DNA of 64,000 nucleotides. Origin: Myxococcus stipitatus DSM 14675 (GTDB taxonomy: Bacteria > Myxococcota > Myxococcia > Myxococcales > Myxococcaceae). The stretch spans positions 8,373,501-8,437,500 of the forward strand of contig NC_020126.1 in assembly GCF_000331735.1 (NCBI RefSeq), written 5' to 3'. Made by a program: the position numbers and the translations under genes. The number at the start of each line of letters is the position of its first letter. Position 1 is the first letter of the stretch. The notes under the pieces are model-generated. The model did not search any database, was not told the origin of the DNA, and saw nothing but the letters and a program-made list of their open reading frames with translations. This document shows positions 8,838 through 17,467 of this stretch, in pieces.

Positions 8838-8878
8838 TCTATATACCGTCGACGGGTGCTCGCATTCCCCGGTATAGA
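8838..8878. promoter_or_regulatory. Symmetric divergent promoter region with near-leaderless starts
   Basis: The 57-base gap between two divergent genes holds an inverted repeat TATACCG (8842-8848) / CGGTATA (8870-8876). On each strand the same motif contains a -10-like box TATAGA (minus strand 8843-8838, plus strand 8873-8878). Each box ends 8 bases before the respective ATG (8829 and 8887), so transcripts would start at or within about 2 bases of the start codon. Clear -35 elements are not seen. The repeat could equally be an operator shared by both promoters. Confidence 0.5.
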
Positions 8879-8886
8879 GCGGAGCC

Positions 8887-9150
8887 ATGGCAAAAGGCGG
8901 ACAGACGCCGGAGCCGCCTGGCTCTCCCGAGGTCCGGGCCGCCTGGGCGCGCAAGGAGGCTGGAGACGTCGCCGGGGCACGGCGCGACGCCGAGCGTCTG
9001 CTGGCGGGCACTCCCTCCCCCGAGGACCGGGCCCTGGCCGAGGAGCTCCTGCGGCGCTCCTCCACCCCTCGGGCGCTCTACGGCTTCGCCCTCCTCGCCG
9101 CCGCTGTGTTCACCGGGCTGCTGTTATTGGCCTGGACCCGCTACGCTTAA
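8887..9150 (+). CDS. Small tail-anchored membrane protein
   Basis: This 87-residue protein has a charged soluble part (1-62, with an Ala/Arg/Glu-rich helical stretch that could be a single TPR-like hairpin) and one C-terminal membrane helix (about 64-84), ending in a short tail. That layout is tail-anchored with the N-terminus in the cytoplasm. I recognise no family. It lies divergent from the DUF4159/VWA operon and 72 bases upstream of the next membrane-protein gene on the same strand. Real by codon bias and clean start position; function unknown. Confidence 0.6.
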   Translation: MAKGGQTPEPPGSPEVRAAWARKEAGDVAGARRDAERLLAGTPSPEDRALAEELLRRSSTPRALYGFALLAAAVFTGLLLLAWTRYA

Positions 9151-9222
9151 GCTACATCGTCGGCGCCCTGGAGGCCCCACCGGGGCCAGCCCTGGCGCGC
9201 CGCAATGCAAGGAGTTGGAGCC

Positions 9223-9933
9223 ATGGAAGGCCTCCTCCAGGCCCTCAAGGCCTATCAGGAGCTCAACCCGTCGGGATGGGTCGGCATCTACCGGCTCCTG
9301 CCCATGTGGGCGGGCATCGTCTGCTGCGTCATCGGCGTGGCGCTCCTGCTCGTCGGCGGTGGGCCTCGCATGTTCCGCTCGCTGGCGGGCCCCCTGGGCG
9401 CGCTGCTCGGGCTGGTGTGGACGAGCGCCGTCGCCGCGAAGCTGGGCCTGACGGAGCTGGACCCGCGGATGCCCTCCTTCGTCGCCGCGGCGCTCATGGT
9501 GCTGGGCTTCCTGTTCCCGCCCGCCATCACCTTCATCGGCCTGGGCGTGCCGCTGGGCCTCGTCGCCGGGCAGATCGCCGGCCCCCAGGACTTCCTCCTG
9601 GGCTTCGCGCCGGGCTTCATCATCGGCGGGCTGGTGGGCGCGCTGCTCCACCGCATCGTCAGCGCCGTGGTGGCCTCCGCGGTGGGCGGCTGGGTGCTGG
9701 TGATTGGCGCGCTGGCGGCGCTCCATCAGTTCGGCGGACTGGTCGCCACCCTGGCCAGCAAGCCCTGGGGCGTCATCGTCGCCGCGGGCCTGTTCGCCGT
9801 CGCGGGCGCCGTGTACCAGATTGCCATGCGCCCCTCGCCCGAAGAGGCCGAGAAGCAGCGCGGCGAAAAGGACCGCCTCAAGCAGCGCCAGGCGGAACAG
9901 CGGGCGCTCGAGAAACGTTGGGGGGTCAAGTAG
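9223..9933 (+). CDS. Polytopic membrane protein of unknown function
   Basis: The 236-residue product has about six or seven hydrophobic helices between residues 20 and 200, rich in Gly/Ala/Leu. A charged Glu/Lys/Arg cytoplasmic tail follows (about 207-236) that looks like a short coiled coil. The layout resembles DUF4203-type membrane proteins, but I cannot confirm a family. The ATG at 9223 is chosen because AAGGAG lies 7-10 bases upstream; an in-frame ATG 18 bases earlier lacks that. The next gene begins about 90 bases downstream on the same strand and is also membrane-anchored, so the three genes at 8887-11475 may be one unit. Confidence 0.65.
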   Translation: MEGLLQALKAYQELNPSGWVGIYRLLPMWAGIVCCVIGVALLLVGGGPRMFRSLAGPLGALLGLVWTSAVAAKLGLTELDPRMPSFVAAALMVLGFLFPPAITFIGLGVPLGLVAGQIAGPQDFLLGFAPGFIIGGLVGALLHRIVSAVVASAVGGWVLVIGALAALHQFGGLVATLASKPWGVIVAAGLFAVAGAVYQIAMRPSPEEAEKQRGEKDRLKQRQAEQRALEKRWGVK

Positions 9934-10026
9934 ACAACCTCCGGGGACAGCCCGCCGTGCTTTACGTCTCCCGGCGTGGCGCGTACATTCCGCCGGCTTT
10001 CCCCCCGGAAAACCCCCGAAGGATTG

Positions 10027-11475
10027 ATGGGCCAGCCCAGGCGCAAGGAGAAGGAGAAGCAGGACTCCCCCTCGGAGGCCACCCCCAGGCAGGAACCCAC
10101 CGCGGGCAGCGCGTGGGTCAAGCCCGAGGGGTTGTCGCGCCGGGGCTGGGCCGTGCTTGTCGGGTTGATCCTCTTCATCCAGTTTCCGCTCATCCACCAT
10201 GTCTTGTTTCGGGCGGAAGCGGAGGCCACGACGACAGTCCCCTACACCCAGGACTTCAGCGACTCCAGCGTGGTGAAGCGGGACTTCTTCACCGTGGGAG
10301 GCTACTGGCGGGTGTTGGGTGGCGAGCTGCTGGCGCCCGGGGTGAAGAACAACCCGCTGTGGCTCCAGGCGCCGCTGCCGGACGACGTGGCCATCGAGTT
10401 CGACGTGCGCTCGGAGCTCCCCGAGGGCGACATCCGGGTGGAGGTCTTCGGCAACGGCGTGGACCCGAGCTCCGGCTACGTCCTGGTGCAGGGCGGCTGG
10501 AACAACTCCTCGTCGGCCATCGCGCGGCTGGACATGAACGCGCCCCTGATGGAGGCGCTCAAGCGCCGCGCGGCGCGCAAGGCGGAGTCCCAGGGCGACA
10601 CCGCCCAGGCTGTCGACGTGGCCAGCGTGTTCAAGGACGACACCCGCGTGCGCGTGGAGGCCAAGGGCACCCCGGTGCAGGCGGGCCGCACGTACCACTG
10701 GCGCATCGAGCGGCGCGCCACGCTCCTGCGTTGGTACATCGACGGTGAGCTGTTCCTGGAGCTGGACGACCCGCGCCCGTTGAAGGGCCAGGGGCATGAC
10801 CGCCTGGGGCTCTCCGGCTTCGAGTCGCAGATCTTCTACGACAACCTCCGCGTGGACACGCCGGACCGGATGCCCGCGAAGCTGGCGCCCGCGGCGGCCG
10901 TGATTCCGGCGGGGCCCTACGCGGACGACTTCAACCGCGACACGCTGGGCGACGCGTGGAACGTGACGAACGCCGCGGCGACGAGGCTGGTGGATGGCGC
11001 GCTGGTGGTGGAGCAGCTCCACAACCGCCCCGTGTGGCTCAAGCGCCCCCTCCCTCGCGACGCGGTGATTGAGTTCGACGCGTGGACGGACGACCCCCAG
11101 GGCGACATCAAGGTGGAGGCGTGGGGTGACGGCCGCTCCTTCTACGCGGGGGACCTGCGCCTGCAGTACACGGCGACGGGCTATGTCTTCATCTTCGGCG
11201 GATGGAAGAACACGCAGTCCGTCATCGCCCGCCGCAGCGAGCACACGCCGGACCGCGTCGCACGCGATGGCGCCTCCGTGGTGCCGGGCAAGCGTCACCA
11301 CTTCAAGCTGACCCGGCGCGGCGCCACCCTCGCCTGGGAGCTGGACGGCCAGCCCTTCCTCACCCTGCAGGACCCCTCTCCCTTGGAGGGGGCTCGCAAT
11401 CAGTACTTCGGCTTTTCGGGCTGGCAGACCCGGGTCCACTTCGACAATTTGAAGATCGAGCCGCTCGCCCCCTAG
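10027..11475 (+). CDS. Membrane-anchored protein with two concanavalin/LamG-like beta domains
   Basis: The 482-residue product has a charged cytoplasmic N-terminus (1-40), a single membrane helix (about 42-60) and two homologous extracellular domains (roughly 75-285 and 298-480). Both repeat the same phrases: an opening YTQDFSD or YADDFNR, then GGWNN or GGWKN, then HWRIERR or HFKLTRR, and closing FYDNLRVD or FDNLKIE. This is the DUF1961/LamG-like jelly-roll pattern used for carbohydrate or matrix binding. The internal duplication is clear from the sequence. Start at ATG 10027 is preferred over an upstream GTG at 9976 that lacks a ribosome-binding site. The ketosynthase gene follows after 20 bases. 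A role in envelope or matrix attachment is inferred only from topology. Confidence 0.65.
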   Translation: MGQPRRKEKEKQDSPSEATPRQEPTAGSAWVKPEGLSRRGWAVLVGLILFIQFPLIHHVLFRAEAEATTTVPYTQDFSDSSVVKRDFFTVGGYWRVLGGELLAPGVKNNPLWLQAPLPDDVAIEFDVRSELPEGDIRVEVFGNGVDPSSGYVLVQGGWNNSSSAIARLDMNAPLMEALKRRAARKAESQGDTAQAVDVASVFKDDTRVRVEAKGTPVQAGRTYHWRIERRATLLRWYIDGELFLELDDPRPLKGQGHDRLGLSGFESQIFYDNLRVDTPDRMPAKLAPAAAVIPAGPYADDFNRDTLGDAWNVTNAAATRLVDGALVVEQLHNRPVWLKRPLPRDAVIEFDAWTDDPQGDIKVEAWGDGRSFYAGDLRLQYTATGYVFIFGGWKNTQSVIARRSEHTPDRVARDGASVVPGKRHHFKLTRRGATLAWELDGQPFLTLQDPSPLEGARNQYFGFSGWQTRVHFDNLKIEPLAP

Positions 11476-11495
11476 CGGCCAAGGAAAGTCATACC

Positions 11496-13064
11496 GTGCG
11501 CAGAGTTGGTATCTTCGGCTGGGGCGTCGTCGCCCCCCGGTCCAGGAACATTGAGGCGTTCGAGAGGAACCTCGCGTCCTCCGAAAGCTGGCTGTCTCCC
11601 TTCAACGGCTTCGGGCCCGACAACTTCCTGGTCGGCACGCCGGACTTCAACCTGGCGGAGTACAAGCCGTGGATTGACGCGCGCTTCCCCGCCAACCGCT
11701 TCTCGCAGCTGGAGCGGAAGATGGGGCAGCCGACGCAGTTCGCCATCGGCGCGTTCATCCAGTCGCTGGCGCAGAACCCGGGCATCGAGCAGGAGCTGCA
11801 AGCCCTGGGGCCCCGCGCCCACGTCTACGTGGGAACGGGCCTGGGAGACCTGCCCACCATCCAGGCCATCTCCCTGGACCTGTACCGCGCGCAGCGGCGG
11901 TGGAACCGCTTCTGGGCCGCGCCCGAGCGCAACGCCGTGCTGCGCCAGTGGCTGGAGACGCGCGAGGCGGTGGCCGGCCTGCCGCCGGAGCCCGCCACGG
12001 TCGACGAGGGCATCCGCGACGAGGCCGAGGACGCCTGGTGGGCGTACTGGACGGGCCGCTCCACGGAGCTGCGCGAGTACCTGACGGAGCTGCGGGACAT
12101 CGAGGCCATCGGCGTGCCTGACGGCGCCGACGTCGAGTCCGCCAAGCTGGCCGTCATCAAGGAGAAGCGCACCCGCAACGCCCGGCTGCAGAAGAAGTGG
12201 AGCTCGCCGGAGCCGCCGTGGAACGCGGTGTCCTCCAACGTGCTGTGGAACATCCACAACACGCCCGCCTCGCAGATTTCGATGCTGGGCCGCATCACCG
12301 GCATGACGTTCGCGCCTGTCGCCGCGTGCTCGTCGTTCGGCTACGGGCTCAAGCTGGCGATGAACGCCATCCAGCTGGGCGAGGCCAAGGCCGTGGTGAT
12401 GGGCATGACGGACGCGGCGCCCAACCCGCTGGTGGTGGGCGGCTTCTACAACGCCCGCGTCATCTCCGCGGACGCCGCCATCTCCAAGCCCCTCACCGCG
12501 CTGCGCGGCACGCACATCGCGGGAGGCTCCGTGGTGTGGGTGATGGGCGACTACGACTACTTCGTGTCCAAGGGCTTCAAGCCGCTGGGCATGGAGCCGG
12601 TGTCCGTGGGTGTCACCGCGGACGCCGACCACATCATCACCCCGTCGAAGGAAGGCCCCACGCTGGCCATCCGCGAGGCGCTGGCCGCCGCGGGCTGTAC
12701 CCCCGCCGACGTGGGGAGCTGGGACTTGCACGCCACGGCCACGCCGGGTGACTACCTGGAGGTGCAGAACCTGCGCGACGTGATGCCGGAGTCGGTGCTC
12801 ATCACCGCGCGCAAGGGCACCTTCGGCCACGGCATGTCCGCGGGCGGCGGCTGGGAGCTGACGGCGCAGTACCTGGGCTACGAGCGCGGCGGCGTGTTCC
12901 CCACCCCGCTGAAGCGCACGGAGCTCAACCAGCAGATCTCCCGTGTGCACGAGCGCTTCGTCTTCGACGAGGCCGTGGCCACGCCGGCCGGCTGCGCGGG
13001 CAAGCTGTCCATGGGCGTGGGCGGCATCAACGCGTGTGTCATCTCCCGCCCCTGGAAGAAGTGA
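11496..13064 (+). CDS. Stand-alone beta-ketoacyl synthase-like condensing enzyme
   Basis: This is a 522-residue thiolase-fold ketosynthase. The catalytic triad is intact: Cys278 in PVAACSSFG, His412 in DLHATATPG and His445 in GTFGHGMSAGG, with a preceding Lys in ARKG and the C-terminal glycine-rich GVGGINA. It is longer than FabF (about 410) because of an insertion at roughly 110-230, rich in charged and Trp residues, before the active-site Cys. Start is GTG 11496 with AAGGAAAG 7 bases upstream. No acyltransferase, ACP or ketoreductase lies nearby, so it is not part of a polyketide cluster here; it may use the primary fatty-acid ACP. Product unknown. Confidence 0.8.
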   Translation: MRRVGIFGWGVVAPRSRNIEAFERNLASSESWLSPFNGFGPDNFLVGTPDFNLAEYKPWIDARFPANRFSQLERKMGQPTQFAIGAFIQSLAQNPGIEQELQALGPRAHVYVGTGLGDLPTIQAISLDLYRAQRRWNRFWAAPERNAVLRQWLETREAVAGLPPEPATVDEGIRDEAEDAWWAYWTGRSTELREYLTELRDIEAIGVPDGADVESAKLAVIKEKRTRNARLQKKWSSPEPPWNAVSSNVLWNIHNTPASQISMLGRITGMTFAPVAACSSFGYGLKLAMNAIQLGEAKAVVMGMTDAAPNPLVVGGFYNARVISADAAISKPLTALRGTHIAGGSVVWVMGDYDYFVSKGFKPLGMEPVSVGVTADADHIITPSKEGPTLAIREALAAAGCTPADVGSWDLHATATPGDYLEVQNLRDVMPESVLITARKGTFGHGMSAGGGWELTAQYLGYERGGVFPTPLKRTELNQQISRVHERFVFDEAVATPAGCAGKLSMGVGGINACVISRPWKK

Positions 13065-13070
13065 ACTAGC

Positions 13071-13640
13071 TCAGGGGTGGGCGCCCCGCGCGTCCGCCGC
13101 CAGCCTCGAGGCGGCCTCCGGGTCGAGGCGCTGGAGCAAGAGCAGCTCCAGCTCCAGGTCCCGGGCGTAGCTCTGCTCCGTGGGCAGCACGCCGCTGGTG
13201 GTGGCGCTCACGCGGGCCTGGGCCTGCTCCTCCTGAGCGCGCGTGGAGTTCCCCGTGGCGAGCTCCTGCGTCACGTAGCCGGTGCCCACCTGCTGCACCA
13301 GCCGGTTGCCTCGCATCACCCGGAGGATGGTGCCCCCTTGCGTCAGGGTGAGGCCCTCCACCAGGTAGCGTGAGGCCGACGCGGGTCCCAGCGTGCCCCC
13401 TCCGGAGTCGAGCCACTCCGTCTCCAGCACGTAGCGGCCCGGCATCTCCTTCCAGGAGTAGCCCCGCGCCTTGAGCTCCTCCTTCACCCCGGGCCAGATG
13501 TCCGGCAGCGTCTTGCGGTAGACGTGCTCCCCGGCCTTGTCGCGCAGGTAGTTCTGCCGCAGTGAGCTGGCGCAGCTTGCGAGCAGCACCAGCGCGACCC
13601 CCGAAAGACACACGCCCCAGACACGGCGACTGTGGCCCAT
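13071..13640 (-). CDS. Outer-membrane or periplasmic lipoprotein
   Basis: The 189-residue product has a lipoprotein signal peptide with lipobox LLASC near residue 23, so it should be lipid-anchored. The mature part alternates short beta-strand-like stretches (such as YVLETEWLDSG and GGTILRVMRG) and ends in a Leu/Glu-rich helix (about 165-185). It does not match a family I can name with confidence, although the arrangement recalls BamC/DUF799-like small lipoproteins. Start at ATG 13640 is preferred over a TTG six bases earlier. It converges with the ketosynthase gene, six bases between stops. Confidence 0.65.
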   Translation of the reverse strand: MGHSRRVWGVCLSGVALVLLASCASSLRQNYLRDKAGEHVYRKTLPDIWPGVKEELKARGYSWKEMPGRYVLETEWLDSGGGTLGPASASRYLVEGLTLTQGGTILRVMRGNRLVQQVGTGYVTQELATGNSTRAQEEQAQARVSATTSGVLPTEQSYARDLELELLLLQRLDPEAASRLAADARGAHP

Positions 13641-13716
13641 GGACAACCCCCGGCAAGCAGTGGCGAGGGGAGCAGCATAGTCGCGCCCCTCGCCCGTGCT
13701 GAAGGTGCCCCTGGGC

Positions 13717-14829
13717 TCAGGCCTTCGGCGTCGCCACCAGGTCGAAGTCCGGGATGTGTTCGCGCATGAACTCGCGCATGCGCTGGATGAGCGCGGCCTC
13801 GATTTGACGCGCGCGCTCGCGGCTGACGCCGTACTTGTCGCCGATGTCCTGGAGCGTCAGGGGCTCGTCCGCGGTGAGGCGGTGCTCGAAGATGTAGCGC
13901 TCCTTGCCCTCCAGCGACCGGGAGAACTCCGCCAGCTTCTCCCGGAAGAGGGCCTTGAGCTGCTCGGCCCCCAGCCGCTCATCGGCGGGGACGGCGCCCG
14001 ACGGCAGGTAGCGGTCCGCGCGGGTGGCCCGGGAGCCTTCGTCGTCCCCGCCCAGCGGCGCGTCGATGGAGACCTCGTCGTGGCCCAGCCGCTGGTCCAT
14101 CTCCACCACGTCCTGCTCGGTGACGTTGAGGCGCTCCGCGAGCAGCTTGGGGCTGGGCTCGAAGCCCTGGGCGATGAGCTTCTCCTGCTCCTGGCGCAGC
14201 TTGAAGAAGAGCTTCCGCTGGGCCTCCGTCGTCCCCAGCTTCACCATCTTCCAGTTGTCCATGATGTAGCGAAGGATGTACGCCCGAATCCACCAGGCCG
14301 CGTAGCTGCTCAGCTTCACGCCGCGCTCGGGGTCGTACTTCTTCACCGCCTGCATCAACCCGATGTTGCCCTCCTGGACCAGGTCCAGCAGGGACAGCGG
14401 GTTGCGGTGGTACTCGTGGGCCAGCTTCACCACCAGCCGCAGGTTGGAGGCCACCAGCCGGTACGCGGTCCGCACATCCTGGGTGTCGCGGTACTGACGC
14501 GACAGCGCCAGCTCCTCCTCGCGCGACAGCAGGGGGTGGCGCTGCACCTCCGCCATGTAGGCCTGGAGGGGGTCCCGGTTGCTCAGCCCGGACTCACCCG
14601 CCCGGGCCAGGGCCTTCGTGGGCGCCGGCCGGGGGGCGTCCTCCTCCGGCTCCACTTCCACCAGCTCCGCCTCGTCCGGCTCCAGGGCGTCCGGGTCCAC
14701 CTGCGACTCCGCACCCGCGTCCTCTGACTGGGCGTCAACCTCTTCCGCACGGGGAGGCGCGCTCCCCGCCGCCCGCTTCGACTTGGGCCGGGAAGACGTT
14801 CCTTTGGTTCTTTTCCCTCCACTCGCCAT
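13717..14829 (-). CDS. RpoH-type (sigma-32 group) alternative sigma factor
   Basis: The 370-residue protein has an acidic/basic N-terminal extension (1-90) not found in E. coli RpoH. Sigma region 1.2-2 follows from about 96, with region 2.2 DLVQEGNIGLMQAVKKYDP and the 2.4 stretch YAAWWIRAYILRYI. The RpoH box QRKLFFKLR follows, the hallmark that separates RpoH from RpoD. Regions 3 and 4 end with the helix-turn-helix YGVSRERARQIE near 345. Myxococcus has several sigma-32-like factors (SigB, SigC) linked to development; I cannot say which this matches. Start ATG 14829 has GGAGAG upstream. It is divergent from the RNA helicase gene with under 70 bases between them, so the two may share control. 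Confidence 0.88.
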   Translation of the reverse strand: MASGGKRTKGTSSRPKSKRAAGSAPPRAEEVDAQSEDAGAESQVDPDALEPDEAELVEVEPEEDAPRPAPTKALARAGESGLSNRDPLQAYMAEVQRHPLLSREEELALSRQYRDTQDVRTAYRLVASNLRLVVKLAHEYHRNPLSLLDLVQEGNIGLMQAVKKYDPERGVKLSSYAAWWIRAYILRYIMDNWKMVKLGTTEAQRKLFFKLRQEQEKLIAQGFEPSPKLLAERLNVTEQDVVEMDQRLGHDEVSIDAPLGGDDEGSRATRADRYLPSGAVPADERLGAEQLKALFREKLAEFSRSLEGKERYIFEHRLTADEPLTLQDIGDKYGVSRERARQIEAALIQRMREFMREHIPDFDLVATPKA

Positions 14830-14897
14830 CGGCTCTCCATACCCCAAAGTGCCGCGATTGTTGCCAGAGGGTAATGCAGGAGCTATGCCCCTGCTTG

Positions 14898-17306
14898 ATG
14901 AGCGACATCCAAGAGCCCACCGCGCCGGGCAGCCCGGCCACCGACGAAGCGCCGACGCGTCCCGCCGAATACATCGCGGACATCGGCTTCGACGACATGA
15001 ATCTGTCCGAGCCCCTGCGCCGTGCGTTGGCGGAGCGCGGCTACACCCACCCGACTCCTGTCCAGGCGCGCGCGTTCCGGCCGGCCATGGAGGGCAAGGA
15101 CCTCATTGTTCGCAGCAAGACGGGCACCGGCAAGACGGCCGCGTTCGGCCTGCCCCTGCTGGAGAAGATTTCTCCTGACGACAAGCGCGTGCGCGCGCTC
15201 ATCCTCTGCCCCACGCGGGAGCTGGCGCTCCAGGTGGCGGAGGAGCTGACCACGCTCGCGAAGTACAAGGGCGTGAAGGTGGCGGCCATCTACGGCGGCG
15301 CCTCCATGAAGCAGCAGGAGGACGCGCTCGAGGAAGGCACGCCCATCATCGTCGGCACGCCGGGCCGGGTGTTCGACCACATCCACCGGGGCAACCTGAA
15401 GCTGGATGGGTGCGACCACGCGGTGCTGGACGAAGCCGACGAGATGCTCAACCAGGGCTTCTACGAGGAAGTCACCCGCATCCTCGACCGCCTTCCCAAG
15501 ACGCGCCAGGTGCTGCTGTTCAGCGCCACCGTCCCCACGGACATCCAGAACCTCATCGCGCGCTACACGACGAACGCGGAGACGCTGCTGCTCTCCGGCG
15601 ACGTGTTCACGGTGGAGCACATCCACCACGTGCGCTACGACGTGTCGGACGCCTTCCCCAAGCCGCGCAACCTCATCTACGTGCTGGAGAAGGAAGAGCC
15701 CCAGAACGCCATCATCTTCTGCAACACGCGGGATGACACGGCGCTGGTGACGGCGGTGCTCAACCGCAACGGCTTCGACGCGGAGCTGCTCAACGGAGAC
15801 CTGCCGCAGAAGGAGCGCGAGCGGGTGATGGCCAAGGTGAAGCGCGGCGAGGTCGCCTTCATGGTGGCCACGGATATCGCGGCGCGCGGCATCGACATCT
15901 CCGGGCTGGAGTACGTCATCAACTACTCGTTGCCGGAGGACCCGGCGGTGTACCTGCACCGCGTGGGCCGCACGGGCCGCATCGGCAACAAGGGCACGGC
16001 CATCAACCTCTTCTCCGGGCGCGAGCTGGCGACGTACACCGCGCTGGAGAAGAAGTACGGCATCAAGTTCGACAAGCAGGAGATGCCGGCGCCCGAAGAG
16101 GCCATGCGCCTGTGGACCGAGCGCCACGTGCGCGAGATCCAGGAGGCCGCCGGCAGCTCCGTGTTCGAGGGCTTCCTGCCCCTGGCCGCGCAGCTCAAGA
16201 CGCGTCCCAACGCGGATGACCTGGTCGCCTTCCTGCTGAAGTACTTCTTCAGCCACCTGCGCATGGAGAAGGCGAAGGCCGCCCAGGAGGCCGAGGGCCG
16301 CGAGCCGACGCCGGAGCGCAAGCCCGAGGGCCGTCGCCGGGAGCGTGAGCGCGGGGATGACCGCCGGGAGCGCGGCGAGCGCCGGGAGCGCGGCGAGAAG
16401 CCGATGGCGCGTCCGGAGCACCCGGACCGCGAGCGCCGCCCGCGCCGCGATGAGCCCCGCCGGGAGCGGGACACGAGCCGCGGCCCCGCCGCGCTGGAGG
16501 CGGGTCCGGGAGAGGCGAAGCTGTGGGTGAACCTGGGGACCGCGGATGGCCTGGGGCCGGGCAGCATCGCCACGGCGCTGGAGGATGCGGGCGCGCCCCT
16601 GGGGAAGATGGTGCGCGCGGAGCTGCGCCCCACGTTCGCGTACGTGTTCGTCGCGGAGGAGGACGCCGCCGCGTTCGAGACGCTCAACGGAAAGCAGCAC
16701 GGGTCCAAGACGCTTCGCGTGGAGAAGAGCAAGCCGCGCAGCGAGCGTGAGCCGGGCACGCGCCCGCCTCCGTCCCCGGACGCCGGGCCGGGCGAGGTGA
16801 AGCTGTGGACGAACCTGGGCTCCGACGACGGCATGGACGAGGCGAAGCTGCCCGCCGCGCTGGAAGCCGCGGGTGCTCCCGCGGGCAAGGTGCTCAAGGC
16901 GCTGCTGCGGCCCACGTACGGCTACGCCTACGTGTCCGAGGCCGACGCGCCCGGGTTCGAGGCGCTCAACGGGAAGACTGTGGGCGAGAAGGTGCTGAAG
17001 CTGGAGCGGCACCGTCCGCGCGGCCAGCGCGAGGAGCGTCGTCCGCGTCACGAGGCCCTGCCGGACGAGCCGGGCCAGGTGCGCCTGTGGGTCGGCCTGG
17101 GCAAGCAGGACGGGCTGGACGAGGCGGGGGTCGCCAGCGCGCTCGAGGCCGCGGGGGCTCCGGCCGGCAAGGTGGTGCGGATGGATTTGCGCCCCACGTA
17201 CGCGTACGTGTTCGTCGCGGACGAGGACGCCACCGCCTTCGAGGCCACCCACGGAAAGCAGCACGGTGAGCGCACGCTGAAGGTCGAGCGCGCGCGCAAG
17301 AAGTAG
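14898..17306 (+). CDS. DEAD-box ATP-dependent RNA helicase with three tandem C-terminal RNA-binding domains
   Basis: The 802-residue protein has a complete DEAD-box core: Q motif near 35-50, Walker A TGTGKT near 75, DEAD near 178, SAT near 208, and motif VI HRVGRTGR near 355. A CsdA-like dimerisation segment follows, then a long Arg/Glu-rich linker (about 465-530). The C-terminus contains three copies of a ~75-residue DbpA/CsdA-type RNA-binding fold (about 536-611, 631-704 and 724-798). Each begins V/AKLW or VRLW, has the APxGK turn and contains LRPTFAYVFV-like strands. Bacterial DEAD proteins normally carry one such domain. Likely role: ribosome assembly or mRNA remodelling, often in cold. 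The start could also be ATG 14874, eight codons earlier; neither has an ideal ribosome site. Confidence 0.92.
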   Translation: MSDIQEPTAPGSPATDEAPTRPAEYIADIGFDDMNLSEPLRRALAERGYTHPTPVQARAFRPAMEGKDLIVRSKTGTGKTAAFGLPLLEKISPDDKRVRALILCPTRELALQVAEELTTLAKYKGVKVAAIYGGASMKQQEDALEEGTPIIVGTPGRVFDHIHRGNLKLDGCDHAVLDEADEMLNQGFYEEVTRILDRLPKTRQVLLFSATVPTDIQNLIARYTTNAETLLLSGDVFTVEHIHHVRYDVSDAFPKPRNLIYVLEKEEPQNAIIFCNTRDDTALVTAVLNRNGFDAELLNGDLPQKERERVMAKVKRGEVAFMVATDIAARGIDISGLEYVINYSLPEDPAVYLHRVGRTGRIGNKGTAINLFSGRELATYTALEKKYGIKFDKQEMPAPEEAMRLWTERHVREIQEAAGSSVFEGFLPLAAQLKTRPNADDLVAFLLKYFFSHLRMEKAKAAQEAEGREPTPERKPEGRRRERERGDDRRERGERRERGEKPMARPEHPDRERRPRRDEPRRERDTSRGPAALEAGPGEAKLWVNLGTADGLGPGSIATALEDAGAPLGKMVRAELRPTFAYVFVAEEDAAAFETLNGKQHGSKTLRVEKSKPRSEREPGTRPPPSPDAGPGEVKLWTNLGSDDGMDEAKLPAALEAAGAPAGKVLKALLRPTYGYAYVSEADAPGFEALNGKTVGEKVLKLERHRPRGQREERRPRHEALPDEPGQVRLWVGLGKQDGLDEAGVASALEAAGAPAGKVVRMDLRPTYAYVFVADEDATAFEATHGKQHGERTLKVERARKK

Positions 17307-17325
17307 CCGTCCCCCGTGAGCAGTC

Positions 17326-17372
17326 CCCGGGAGGTCATGGCTCGGCGAGTCCTCGCCGGGCAGCCTCCCGGG
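17326..17372. terminator. Nested hairpin after the helicase gene
   Basis: An outer stem CCCGGGAGG (17326-17334) / CCTCCCGGG (17364-17372) encloses an inner hairpin CGGCGA (17343-17348) / TCGCCG (17353-17358) with a 4-base loop. It lies between the convergent helicase and HTH-regulator genes. No T-run follows, so termination is inferred from position. Confidence 0.4.
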
Positions 17373-17467
17373 CGTGCACGACGTCGCCTCGAGCGCGGTC
17401 CCCAGGGCCGCGGCTCGGCGAGTCGTCGCGGGATGACCTCCCGCGAACACTCCGACACACCGGGCGC

